Below are positions 7,388-17,172 of a stretch of DNA of 64,000 bases, piece by piece. Made by a program: the position numbers and the translations under genes. The notes beneath the pieces were generated by a model. That model was not told where the DNA came from. It searched no databases and was given only the letters and a program-made list of their open reading frames with translations. Source of the DNA: CAVSMC01 sp963728935 (GTDB lineage: Bacteria; Pseudomonadota; Gammaproteobacteria; Burkholderiales; Casimicrobiaceae); the NCBI GenBank assembly GCA_963728935.1, contig CAVSMC010000001.1, forward strand, positions 3,224,001 to 3,288,000, read 5' to 3'. Numbering within the stretch: position 1 is the stretch's first letter; each line of letters starts with the position of its first letter.

Positions 7388-10189
7388 CTAATCGTTCCGT
7401 TTCCGGAGCGCGCTCTCGACGGCCTGCGCCGTCGTCATCTGCTGGCCTTGCTGCCAGGCGCGATCGAACGCAACATCGTCGCCGAACGCCGCGCGCGCGG
7501 CAGCTGCTTGTCGATCGCGCTCGGCCCGCTCGTTGGCGGTCAACGGCGCTTCGATCTCGCGGCGCAGTCCTTCCGCTCGACCCCACAGCTTCGCCGCCAA
7601 CGCGTGCGCGCCGCAAGAAGCCTGCACGTGCGCAAGCGACTCGAGCGAAAATGCGATGCCCCGCCGATCGCCGACTTCCACTTTCGCCGCAAGGCTCTCC
7701 GCGTGCATGGCGCGTGCGTCGGCGAAGTTTCCCTCGACGGCGGCGATCTGCCCCAAGCCCGTCAGCGTGATGGAAATGCCGCGGCGATCGCCGAGCGTAC
7801 GGAATATCGCGAGGCCCTGTTCGTAATAGCTCGTCGCCGACCGATAGTCGCCCTGTGCGATCGCGACTTCGCCGAGATTGCTCAAGCATCCGGCGATGCT
7901 GCGTTGGTCGCCGACGTCGCGAAAGATCGGGATGCATTGTTCGAACAGCGCACGCGCGGACCGAAAGTCGCTTCGGTCGTGGGCGACCAGGCCGAGATTG
8001 CACAGCGACGCGGCGATACCCCACTGATCGCCCAACTCGCGCCGGATCGTCAGGCTCTGCTGCAACAGCCCGACAGCCGCGTCGAAGTCGCCCTGGTCGC
8101 GGGCGAGTATCCCGAGATTTCCGAGGGATCGCGCAACGCCGCGGCGATCGCCGGTGCTGCTGCGAAGTGCGACGCATTGCTCGAACAGTGCGCGCGCGGC
8201 TTCATAGTCGCCCTGGTGCCACGCCAAGATGCCTGCACCGTGGAGCGCCTTCGCGCGTGCTTCGGCATCCTGCTCGACGGGCGCGATCGCGAGCAGCGCG
8301 GCGAGCCGGTCGCGACCCTCGCCGGAATACCCGCGCACTTGCCAGAACCACCACAACGCGCCGGCGAGACGTAACCCGACCGAGGCGCCCGCGGGCGCTC
8401 TCGACGACCATGACAGCGCAACGCGCAGGTTGCCGTGCTCCGTTTCGAGCCGATCGAGCCAAGCCTGCTGGTCTGCGCTGGTCGAGTGCGACTCCGCCTC
8501 CTCGGCGAGCTCGAGGAAATGAGCGAGATGCTTACCGCGCAGGCGGTCGGCGTCGCCACGCTCGTCCAACCGGTCCAATGCATACTGACGTACCGTTTCA
8601 AGCATCGCGTAGCGCGTCGGTCCGGTGCGCTCCTCGACGAGCACGAGGCTCTTGTCCGCGAGCGACGTGAGCAGATCGAGCACATCGGCCGCGGGCACGC
8701 AATCGTGCGCGCAGATCCGCTCCGCGGCATCGAGCGTCCATCCATTCGCGAAGACCGAGAGCCTGCCGAGCAGCGCCTGTTCGTCTTCGGCCAACAATTC
8801 ATAGCTCCAGTCGATCGCCGCGCGCAGCGTCTGCTGACGCGGCATGGCCGTGCGCGCGCCTCCGGTCAGCAGCCGAAAGCGCTGATCGAGCCGCGCGTTC
8901 ACTTCCTCGGCGGATAGCGAGCGCATGCGCGCCGCCGCGAGCTCGATCGCGAGCGGTATGCCGTCCAGACGACGGCAGATATTCGCGACCGCGGCCGCGT
9001 TACGGTCATCCAATTGGAACGCAGGCGCAACGGCCCGAGCCCGATCGATGAACAGCTGCACCGACGAGTACTGCGACAGCGCTGCGATGCTTTCACGCGT
9101 TTTCGGATCGGGTATCGAGAGCGCGGGGACGCGAAAGGCCGCCTCGCCCGAAACGCGCAACGCTTCGCGACTGGTCGCCAGAATGCGCACACCGGCGCAC
9201 CGCGCGAGCAGCGACTGGCACAGTTGCGCGGACGCGTCGATCACGTGCTCGCAGTTGTCGAGGATTAGCAGCAGCTCCTTGGTCGCGAGCTCGCGCGCCA
9301 ACGTATCGGAGAGCTCGGCGCCGGGCTGTTCCTTGACGCCGAGCACCGTCGCGACTGCTTGCGGCACGAGACGCGCGTCGCGCAGCGGAGCGAGCTCGGC
9401 CAGCCACGCGCCATCGGCATAGTCGTCGATGCACTCCGCCCCCACCTGCAACGCGAGTCGCGTCTTGCCGGCGCCACCCGCGCCGGTGAGCGTGACCATC
9501 CGCGCGGAAGCGGGCAACGTCTTGAGATGCTGTATCTCGCGCTCGCGGCCGACGAAACTGGTGGCCTGGATCGGCAGGTTGTGCGCGCGCGCGTCGAGCG
9601 TCTTGAGCGGCGGGAATTCATCGGCGAGGTCCGTCGCGATGAGCTGGAAGATGCGTTCGGCGCGAATGAGATCCTTGAGCCACCGCTCGCCCATGTCGCG
9701 CAGGCTCATGCCCGCCGGAAGGCTGTCGCGGACTTGCCGTTGCGTCGCGAGCGAGAGCAGCACTTGGCCGCCGTGTGCGGCAGACAGCAGACGCGCGACG
9801 CGATTGAGCGGCGGCCCGAAATAGTCGTTGTCGCGCAGCTCGACTGCGCCCGTGTGCAACGCCATCCGGGCTTTGATGACGACCGGAGCGGGCCAGGCTT
9901 CGTCCGCGAGTGAGCGCTGCGCCGCGTGAGCGGCAACGAGCGCGTCGGTTGCGGCGTGAAATACCGCGCAGAACGCGTCGCCAACGGTCTTGAAGACGAT
10001 GCCATGGTGACGCGCGATGCTTTCGCGCAACAGCGCATCGTGACGCGCCAGCGCGCCGCGCATCTCCTCCGGGTAACGCTCCCAAAGCCGCGTGCTGCCT
10101 TCGATGTCGGTGAACAGCAACGTGACCGTTCCGGACGAGCGGTCAGGCGCCGTGCCATCGTTTGGTTCTTGTCCGCCGTGGGTGTGCAC
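7388..10189 (-). CDS. Class III adenylate/guanylate cyclase fused to an NB-ARC-like ATPase and TPR domain
   Basis: 933-residue cytoplasmic signalling protein. Residues about 20-185 are a class III nucleotidyl cyclase: metal-binding Asp28 in LLFTDIEGST, Asp71 with Lys67 in FKTVGDAF, and the transition-state pair Asn129/Arg130 in PPLNRVARL. All catalytic positions appear intact. A signalling NTPase follows, with Walker A TGAGGAGKTRLAL (about 236) and Walker B ELLLILDNCEH, and then a winged-helix/arm-like stretch. The last 350 residues or so are repeats of the ALFEQC..D.RG.A.SLGNLG type, tetratricopeptide-like. No helix-turn-helix is visible, unlike LuxR/MalT relatives. It is convergent with the lactonase gene and divergent from the next gene. 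The input signal and the cyclic nucleotide made are not known. Confidence 0.88.
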   Translation of the reverse strand: MHTHGGQEPNDGTAPDRSSGTVTLLFTDIEGSTRLWERYPEEMRGALARHDALLRESIARHHGIVFKTVGDAFCAVFHAATDALVAAHAAQRSLADEAWPAPVVIKARMALHTGAVELRDNDYFGPPLNRVARLLSAAHGGQVLLSLATQRQVRDSLPAGMSLRDMGERWLKDLIRAERIFQLIATDLADEFPPLKTLDARAHNLPIQATSFVGREREIQHLKTLPASARMVTLTGAGGAGKTRLALQVGAECIDDYADGAWLAELAPLRDARLVPQAVATVLGVKEQPGAELSDTLARELATKELLLILDNCEHVIDASAQLCQSLLARCAGVRILATSREALRVSGEAAFRVPALSIPDPKTRESIAALSQYSSVQLFIDRARAVAPAFQLDDRNAAAVANICRRLDGIPLAIELAAARMRSLSAEEVNARLDQRFRLLTGGARTAMPRQQTLRAAIDWSYELLAEDEQALLGRLSVFANGWTLDAAERICAHDCVPAADVLDLLTSLADKSLVLVEERTGPTRYAMLETVRQYALDRLDERGDADRLRGKHLAHFLELAEEAESHSTSADQQAWLDRLETEHGNLRVALSWSSRAPAGASVGLRLAGALWWFWQVRGYSGEGRDRLAALLAIAPVEQDAEARAKALHGAGILAWHQGDYEAARALFEQCVALRSSTGDRRGVARSLGNLGILARDQGDFDAAVGLLQQSLTIRRELGDQWGIAASLCNLGLVAHDRSDFRSARALFEQCIPIFRDVGDQRSIAGCLSNLGEVAIAQGDYRSATSYYEQGLAIFRTLGDRRGISITLTGLGQIAAVEGNFADARAMHAESLAAKVEVGDRRGIAFSLESLAHVQASCGAHALAAKLWGRAEGLRREIEAPLTANERAERDRQAAAARAAFGDDVAFDRAWQQGQQMTTAQAVESALRKRND

Positions 10190-10358
10190 AACCGCGCTCC
10201 AGCTCCGTTTCGACGAGCGGCCGCAATCTTATCCGCACATCCGACCAAATGCGCCACGCGTCGGGTCGCTCCCGAGCATGTGCCGCACGCCGAATATGCT
10301 ATTGTCATAAGGGCCGGCGGTATCCTTCCGGCGGCCGCTCAACCCAAAGGCTATCGCC

Positions 10359-11999
10359 ATGAACCTTCGACTCGTACTGACGCTCGTCGCCTCGTGCTGC
10401 GCTCTGTGGGCAGCGCCGATCGTCTCCGCTCAATGTCCGGCTACCGTGCCGGCCGAGGGTGCACCGCTGCCGGGCTCGCTGCCGGTGTTTCCGGCCGACA
10501 ACTGGTGGAACGTCGATATCTCGGCGGCGCCGGTCGATGCGAATTCGGCGAGCTACATCGCGTTCGTCAACAATGGCGGCACGCGTCGTCTGCATCCGGA
10601 CTTCGGCGGCGAAGTCTCGCCTGGCAGCGTCGGGATCTACGGAATGCCGTACGCGGTCGTCGACGGCAGCACGCCCAAGCAGGCGGTGACCTTCGGCTAC
10701 TGGGACGAGAGCGACGGCGTCGATTATGCAACCGGACAGGGCGTGCCGTTCTATCCGCTTCCCGCGCAGGCGACGACGCAAAACCACTGGGTCGAGGGCG
10801 GCGCTCCGGCAAGCGTCGATCAGCGCAGCGCTGCCGACCGCCATCTGCTCGTCATCGACTGCACGAACAAGTACCTCTACGAGCTCTACAACGTCTGGTA
10901 CGACGCGCCACACGCCAAGTGGTACGCCGGCTCCGGCGCGTTCTTCGACATGACCGCCAATCACCGCCGGCCGGACGGCTGGACGTCGGCCGACGCCGCC
11001 GGGCTCGCGATCTTTCCGGGCCTGGTCCGCTACGACGAAGCGTGGAACGACGCGCTGCCGGAGATTCGCCATGCGTTGCGCGTCACAGTGCGCGCGACCA
11101 ATGGCTACGTCTTTCCGGCATCGCATCGTGCGGGGTCGACCGCGGGCGCGCTTCCGATGGGTGCGCGTCTTCGCTTGAAGGCGAGCGTCGGCGGCACCGA
11201 TCCGGCGCTGCGAACGACCGATCCCCACGTTCGCAAGATCTTCCGCGCGATGCAGAAATACGGGCTCATCGTCGCCGACAACGGCTCGGACATGTACATC
11301 ACCGGAACCTTCGACACGCGCTGGAACAACGACATCCTGAACCCGGCGTTCTCGCTGCTCACCGCGAGCGATTTCGAGATCGTGCAACTGGGGTGGAATC
11401 CGGCGCCGTCCAGCACGGCTGCGCTCGCCTCGATGAGCGCTTCGCCGACCGCGGTCTTCGGCGGCAGCGGCGCAACGGGCACGGTGACGCTCAGCGCCGC
11501 CGCGCCGGCGGGCGGTGCGCTCGTCACGCTGACGAGCGGGAGCGCGTCGGTCACGGTGCCCGCCGGCGTTACGGTCGCCGCAGGCGCGAGCGCGGCTACG
11601 TTCGCCATTGCCACGTCGACCGTCTCGACGACGACGCTCACCACGCTCGGTGCGTCGTACAACGGTGTCACGAAGACGACGACGTTCACCGTCAATCCGG
11701 CTGTGAGCGTCGCGCTCGCGTCGCTGAAGCTCAACCCGGCGACGGTCGTCGGCGGCACACCTTCGAGCGCAACGGTGACGCTCAACGCGCCTGCGCCGGC
11801 CGGCGGCATCGTGGTCACGCTGAAGAGCGATTACGTCAATGTGGCGAGGGTGCCGGCAAGCGTGCTCGTGCAAGCTGGAGCGACGTCGCAGACGTTTACC
11901 GTCACGACGTATGCGGTTACCCGTCGCGCGGTGCCCACGATCTCGGCGACCTACGCCGGCGTGACGAAGAAGGCGGCGCTGACGGTCAACCGCGGATAG
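10359..11999 (+). CDS. Secreted protein of unknown function with two C-terminal Ig-like repeats
   Basis: 546 residues with a clear Sec signal peptide (cleavage near PIVSA-QC). The N-terminal 330 residues form one aromatic-rich domain (FPADNWWNVDIS, YELYNVWYDAPHAKWYAGSGAFFDMT, VFPASHRAG) that resembles exported bacterial proteins of unknown function, possibly carbohydrate-acting. I cannot name a catalytic motif. Residues about 353-448 and 450-545 are two tandem beta-rich repeats (LASMSASPTAVFGG... and LASLKLNPATVVGG..., each with an APAGG and a VPA/VLVQAGA segment), like the Ig-like modules of adhesins. It is monocistronic, reading away from the cyclase gene. Confidence 0.75.
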   Translation: MNLRLVLTLVASCCALWAAPIVSAQCPATVPAEGAPLPGSLPVFPADNWWNVDISAAPVDANSASYIAFVNNGGTRRLHPDFGGEVSPGSVGIYGMPYAVVDGSTPKQAVTFGYWDESDGVDYATGQGVPFYPLPAQATTQNHWVEGGAPASVDQRSAADRHLLVIDCTNKYLYELYNVWYDAPHAKWYAGSGAFFDMTANHRRPDGWTSADAAGLAIFPGLVRYDEAWNDALPEIRHALRVTVRATNGYVFPASHRAGSTAGALPMGARLRLKASVGGTDPALRTTDPHVRKIFRAMQKYGLIVADNGSDMYITGTFDTRWNNDILNPAFSLLTASDFEIVQLGWNPAPSSTAALASMSASPTAVFGGSGATGTVTLSAAAPAGGALVTLTSGSASVTVPAGVTVAAGASAATFAIATSTVSTTTLTTLGASYNGVTKTTTFTVNPAVSVALASLKLNPATVVGGTPSSATVTLNAPAPAGGIVVTLKSDYVNVARVPASVLVQAGATSQTFTVTTYAVTRRAVPTISATYAGVTKKAALTVNRG

Positions 12000-12158
12000 C
12001 GTCGGCCCGACGCGCCGAAGCGCGAAACAAACGAAACAAAGTCGATACTCCCGCGAAGTTCTCCTGCCATCGCTTCTCAATAGACTGATCGCGATCGCCG
12101 AGGCAACACCGGCGATCGTGATCGATCCATTGAACATTGCGCCTCGCAAGGAGCCCGC

Positions 12159-12893
12159 ATGGGAGCGTTGTTATCGCTTGGTTATGGCCTGCTCGTCTAC
12201 GTGTTGTTCCTGCTGACGTTTCTCTACACGATCGGGTTCATCGGCAACGTCGTCGTGCCCAAATCGATCGATACGGGATCGCCGGCGCCGCTCGCGGAAT
12301 CATTGGTCGTGAATCTTCTGCTGCTCGGTCTGTTCGCCGTGCAGCACAGCGCGATGGCGAGGCGTGGGTTCAAGCGCTGGTGGACGCGTATCATTCCGCC
12401 GGCGGTCGAGCGCAGCACGTACGTGCTCGCCGCATCGCTCGCGCTGGCACTCCTCTGCTGGCAATGGCGTCCGATCGCATACCCGGTGGTCTGGAGCGTC
12501 GACAACGCTAACCTCGAACGGCTGCTGCAGGTCGTGTCCTGGTTCGGATGGGCGGTTCTGCTATTGAGCACGTTCCTCATCAACCATTTCGAGCTTTTCG
12601 GCTTGCGGCAGGTCTTCGCGCCCCTCGCCGGCCACGCGATGCCGGAGCCCCGGTTCAGAACGCCGCTCTTCTATCGATACGTGCGCCATCCGATCTATCT
12701 CGGCTTTCTGCTCGGTTTCTGGGCGACTCCGCGGATGACGCTCGGACATCTGCTGTTCGCGATTGCCGCTACCGGCTATATTCTGGTCGGCATCTGGTTC
12801 GAGGAACGCGATCTCATGGCGCAATTCGGCGAGCAATATCGTCGTTATCGCGATCAGGTCGGCATGTTGCTGCCCAGTCGCAGAACGCCATGA
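12159..12893 (+). CDS. mddA: MddA-like methanethiol S-methyltransferase (NnrU/isoprenylcysteine methyltransferase fold)
   Basis: 244-residue membrane methyltransferase with about six transmembrane helices. The ATG follows AAGGAG at 5 bases. Features shared with the MddA family are FAVQHSAMARRGFKRWW near residues 60-75 and the C-terminal SAM-binding block RTPLFYRYVRHPIYLGFLLGFWATPRMT plus GIWFEERDLMAQFGEQYRRYRDQV. MddA methylates methanethiol to dimethyl sulfide using SAM. A different small-molecule acceptor is possible within this fold. Its stop overlaps the start of the hydrolase gene (ATGA), so the two are translationally coupled. Confidence 0.72.
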   Translation: MGALLSLGYGLLVYVLFLLTFLYTIGFIGNVVVPKSIDTGSPAPLAESLVVNLLLLGLFAVQHSAMARRGFKRWWTRIIPPAVERSTYVLAASLALALLCWQWRPIAYPVVWSVDNANLERLLQVVSWFGWAVLLLSTFLINHFELFGLRQVFAPLAGHAMPEPRFRTPLFYRYVRHPIYLGFLLGFWATPRMTLGHLLFAIAATGYILVGIWFEERDLMAQFGEQYRRYRDQVGMLLPSRRTP

Positions 12894-13714
12894 GCACGAT
12901 CGCGATCGCGCCGACGCGTCGCGCCGAGCCGTTCTTCCGCGAGGCGGGAGCCGGCCCGGGCGTCGTCTGCATTCATTCGAACGCGAGCACGTCGGGCCAA
13001 TGGCGCGGTCTGATGGATCTTCTCGCGCCGAGGTTTCACGTGCTCGCGCCCGACTCGTACGACGCGGGAGACGGCCCGCATTGGCCGTCGGACCGCGTGA
13101 TCAGCCTGAGCGACGAGGCCGCGCTGATCGAGCCGGTGCTTGCGACAGCGGGCTCGCCGCTGTCGCTGGTCGGCCATTCGTACGGCGCCGCGGTGGCGCT
13201 CGCCGCGGCGGTCGCGAATCCTCGCCGCGTTCGCGCGATGGCGCTGTACGAGCCAACGTTGTTCGCATTGCTCTATGCCGAGCATGGGGCATGGGATGAC
13301 GCGCAGGGAATCCGCGCCGCTGTCGATGACGGGACCGCCGCCCTTGACGCAGGCGACCCCGATGCTGCTGCCGAGCGGTTCATCGACTACTGGATGGGCG
13401 AGGGGGCCTGGAAGCAGACTCCGGACTCGCGCAAGAAACCGATCGCCCTATCGGTGATGAACCTGCGGCGGTGGGCACATGCGCTTTTCACCGAGCCGTT
13501 GCCGCTGGACGCATTGCGCTCGCTCGACGTGCCGGTTCTCCTGATGACCGGCCGTCGCTCGACCGATTCGGCGCGCGCCGTTGCACGGTTGATAGCGACT
13601 GCTCTGCCGCGGCTCGAGCTCGTCGAATTCGAGCACCTTGGCCACATGGGACCGGTGACCCACCCAGATGAAGTGAATCGAACGATCGAGCAGTTTCTGT
13701 CGCGCGTTCGATAA
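12890..13714 (+). CDS. Alpha/beta-fold hydrolase
   Basis: 274-residue cytoplasmic serine hydrolase. The nucleophile elbow is GHSYGA with Ser97, the oxyanion strand is VVCIHSNASTSGQW, and the catalytic His is in EFEHLGHMGPVTHP near the C-terminus. The acid is probably in LLMTGRRSTDSA. There is no signal peptide. It starts at the ATG at 12890, inside the TGA of the methyltransferase gene. An in-frame extension upstream would only re-read that gene. The family covers esterases, haloperoxidase-like and C-C hydrolases, and the substrate cannot be assigned. Confidence 0.85.
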   Translation: MSTIAIAPTRRAEPFFREAGAGPGVVCIHSNASTSGQWRGLMDLLAPRFHVLAPDSYDAGDGPHWPSDRVISLSDEAALIEPVLATAGSPLSLVGHSYGAAVALAAAVANPRRVRAMALYEPTLFALLYAEHGAWDDAQGIRAAVDDGTAALDAGDPDAAAERFIDYWMGEGAWKQTPDSRKKPIALSVMNLRRWAHALFTEPLPLDALRSLDVPVLLMTGRRSTDSARAVARLIATALPRLELVEFEHLGHMGPVTHPDEVNRTIEQFLSRVR

Positions 13715-13742
13715 CTCGCCATAGGGCGTTGCGTCTTGCTGT

Positions 13743-13829
13743 TGTCACGACATCGCCTGCCCGAGCGAAAGGCAGAACGACGTCGCCGAGCTGTTGAACT
13801 GGAGGATGCAGAAGCTCACGCTTTGGTAA
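13743..13829 (+). pseudogene. Possible C-terminal gene remnant (about 28 residues)
   Basis: A short frame ending in TAA reads HDIACPSERQNDVAELLNWR and finishes MQKLTLW. The composition is that of real protein rather than a GC-rich shadow, but there is no start codon or upstream body and a TAG lies just before it. It may be the tail of a deleted gene. I do not recognise the family. Confidence 0.25.
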
Positions 13830-13951
13830 TCGGCACCGCGTGCCGCGGTTCGCCGGCGCTCACTGCGAAGACCGTCGAGCCGCTTCGCGACTGGTGCGTT
13901 CCCGTCGACCCGACCAGCGCCGGAGCCGCGTGGCTCGCGATAGGCAACGGC

Positions 13952-14710
13952 CTAGCGCGCGAGCCAGCCGCCGTCGACGGGGATCACCGAGCCATGCACG
14001 TAGGCCGATGCCGGCGAGCAAAGGAACACGACCGCGCCTGCGAGGTCGTCGGGCTGGCCCCAGCGCCCCGCGGGGATGCGGCCGAGGATCTCGGCGCTGC
14101 GAGCGGCGTCGGCACGAAGCGGCGCGGTGTTCGCCGTTGCCATGTAGCCCGGCGCGATCGCGTTGACGTTGATGCCCTTCGGCGCCCATTCGTTGGCGAG
14201 CAGGCGCGTGAGCCCGAGCACGCCGCTCTTCGACGCGGTGTACGAAGGCACGCGGATGCCGCCCTGGAATGAAAGCATCGACGCGACGTTGACGATCTTG
14301 CCGCCACCGCCCTGCGCGATGAACTTGCGTGCGGCCGCCTGCGCGAGGAAGAAGACGCTCTTGAGGTTGATGTCGATCACGTCGTCCCAGTCGGCTTCGC
14401 TGAAATCGAGCGAGTCCGCGCGGCGGATGATTCCCGCGTTGTTGACGAGAATGTCGAGCCGGCCCATCGCGTGCGCCGCCTCGTCGACGACGCCGCGCAG
14501 CGCTTCCAGGCCGCGCAGGTTCTGCTTGATCGCCGTGAAACGCCGACCGGCGGCTTCGACGCGCGCTCGCGTCTCGTCGACATCGCCGACGTCGACCGCC
14601 GCGACGTTTGCGCCTGCTTCGGCGAGCGCCACCGCCATCGCCTGTCCGAGGCCCTGTGCGGCGCCGGTAACGAGCGCGCAGCGGCTGTCCAACCGAAAGG
14701 TCGCGGCCAT
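13952..14710 (-). CDS. kduD: 2-dehydro-3-deoxy-D-gluconate 5-dehydrogenase (KduD), SDR family
   Basis: 252-residue short-chain dehydrogenase. The Rossmann motif is TGAAQGLGQAMA near residue 16, NNAG lies near 91, and the catalytic Ser (NVASMLSFQGG) is followed by YTASK (Tyr/Lys). The closing IPVDGGWLAR is typical of KduD. In uronate catabolism KduD reduces 2,5-diketo-3-deoxygluconate (DKII) to 2-keto-3-deoxygluconate. The assignment over other SDRs rests on position: its start overlaps the kduI stop by one base (TGATG), and kdgF lies upstream. It is the last gene of the operon. No KdgK or KDPG aldolase gene is nearby. Confidence 0.9.
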   Translation of the reverse strand: MAATFRLDSRCALVTGAAQGLGQAMAVALAEAGANVAAVDVGDVDETRARVEAAGRRFTAIKQNLRGLEALRGVVDEAAHAMGRLDILVNNAGIIRRADSLDFSEADWDDVIDINLKSVFFLAQAAARKFIAQGGGGKIVNVASMLSFQGGIRVPSYTASKSGVLGLTRLLANEWAPKGINVNAIAPGYMATANTAPLRADAARSAEILGRIPAGRWGQPDDLAGAVVFLCSPASAYVHGSVIPVDGGWLAR

Positions 14711-15552
14711 CAGCGCAGCTCCGCCGTGGCGACGTGGTCCATGTCGTCGAACACCTGGTTCTCGCCGACCATGCCCCAGATGAACGTGTACGCCTGCGTG
14801 CCCACACCCGAGTGGATCGACCAGCTCGGGCTGATCACCGCCTGCTCGTTGCGCACGATGATATGGCGCGTCTCATCCGGCCGGCAACACAGATGGAACA
14901 CGGCGGCGTCGGGCGGCAGCGCGAAGTAGAAATAGACTTCCATCCGCCGCTCGTGCGTATGCGTGGGAAACGTATTCCAGACGCTTCCCGGCTCGAGCAC
15001 GGTCATTCCCATCGTGAGCTGGCACGTCTCGACCACCCCCGGAACGATGAACTTGTAGATCGTTCGCTTGTTGGCGGTCTTGGCATCGCCGAGCGTTGTA
15101 GGCGATGCCTCTTGCAGCGTGATCTTGCGATGAGCGCAACCGCGGTGCGCAGGCGCGCTGTTGAAGTAGAACTTCGCCGGCGACGCGGCGCTCGCGCTGC
15201 GGAAACGCACGTCCTGTGCGCCAGCTCCGACGAACACCGCCTCGCGCGTGCCGATCTCGAAGGTGCGGCCATCGACGCTGACCGCTCCCGGCCCGCCGAT
15301 GTTGATGGCGCCGAGCTCGCGCCGGGCAAGGAAGTGAGGAACGGCAAACTGCTTCGCGATCTCCGGGCCGAATCCAAGCTCGCGGGTGACGGGCATCGCG
15401 CCGCCGACGATGATGCGGTCGACGTGGCTGTAGGTAAGCGGCAGCGTGTCGGGGACGAACAGCCCTTCGATCAGAAATTGCTGACGCAACGCTGCGGTGT
15501 CGAGCGTTTTCGCATGGTCGCTGCCGACGGCTTGCCGCACATCCATTGTCAT
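14710..15552 (-). CDS. kduI: 5-dehydro-4-deoxy-D-glucuronate isomerase (KduI)
   Basis: 280-residue cupin isomerase, the usual KduI length, converting 5-keto-4-deoxyuronate (DKI) to 2,5-diketo-3-deoxygluconate. Zinc-ligand motifs are visible: NTFPTHTHERRMEVYFYF (two His and a Glu) and SPSWSIHSGVGT (His). The N-terminal FVPDTLPLTYSHVDRIIVGG and ELGAINIGGPG segments are diagnostic of the family. The ATG at 15552 is chosen because AAGGAG lies about 7 bases before it. A longer in-frame extension has no family similarity. About 210 bases separate it from kdgF, the widest gap within the operon. Confidence 0.95.
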   Translation of the reverse strand: MTMDVRQAVGSDHAKTLDTAALRQQFLIEGLFVPDTLPLTYSHVDRIIVGGAMPVTRELGFGPEIAKQFAVPHFLARRELGAINIGGPGAVSVDGRTFEIGTREAVFVGAGAQDVRFRSASAASPAKFYFNSAPAHRGCAHRKITLQEASPTTLGDAKTANKRTIYKFIVPGVVETCQLTMGMTVLEPGSVWNTFPTHTHERRMEVYFYFALPPDAAVFHLCCRPDETRHIIVRNEQAVISPSWSIHSGVGTQAYTFIWGMVGENQVFDDMDHVATAELR

Positions 15553-15761
15553 TGCCTTCTCCTTTGACTGGTTCGCTGTCGCGGTGCCCGTCACTTGATC
15601 GCATGCGCGAGATGCGGCAACCACAGCGAAAGCAGCGGAACGTACGTGATGATCCTTGACCCGCCTCACGGTCGTGCCAGTTTGCGGGATCCGGCACGAT
15701 GAACGGTCATTGTCCTCACGCTTGCTCGTTGGTTTCCCCAGGGCCTGCGCGACAGGAAGTA

Positions 15762-16085
15762 TCAGCGAAGAAAATCGTCGCGCTGAGGCGTGAACGTGTC
15801 GAGCAGCACACCCTTGCGTCTGCAAACGCAGCCGTGGGTGACACCGGAACGTTTGTAAAGCGTGTCGCCCGCACCGACGATACGGGTCTCTGCGCCGATC
15901 GTGAACTCGAACTCCCCCGACAGCACGTAAGTCAGCTGCTCGTGAGGGTGGCTGTGCAGCGGCCCCACCGCGCCTTCGTCGAAATGCACTTCGACCTGCA
16001 TCAGCCCGCCGTCATGGGCGAGGATGCGCCGGCTGACCCCGTTGCCGAGCTGCTCGAGCGGGCAATCGGCATGACGAACGAACAT
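15762..16085 (-). CDS. kdgF: KdgF-like cupin, unsaturated uronate ring-opening protein
   Basis: 107-residue single-domain cupin. Metal ligands fit the KdgF pattern: His44, His46 and Gln50 in PLHSHPHEQLTYVLSG, and His84 in GVTHGC. Near the C-terminus the spacing Asp96-x-Phe98-x3-Arg102 (DTFTPQR) matches the acidic, aromatic and basic active-site trio I recall for characterised KdgF proteins. KdgF linearises the 4,5-unsaturated monouronate left by pectate or alginate lyases to the open-chain keto form, which KduI then uses. It sits 30 bases after oppF-like and before kduI, between uptake and the next enzyme. Confidence 0.88.
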   Translation of the reverse strand: MFVRHADCPLEQLGNGVSRRILAHDGGLMQVEVHFDEGAVGPLHSHPHEQLTYVLSGEFEFTIGAETRIVGAGDTLYKRSGVTHGCVCRRKGVLLDTFTPQRDDFLR

Positions 16086-16115
16086 CGTCTTCTCTCCTCG
16101 AAGAAGCCAGCCGCC

Positions 16116-17156
<1,041 letters not shown>

Positions 17157-17172
17157 CGTCGTGCGCTGCTTC

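Noticed and set aside
10305..12149. A minus-strand frame opposite the secreted repeat protein
   Set aside because: The plus-strand protein has a signal peptide and tandem repeats. The other frame is arginine-rich.
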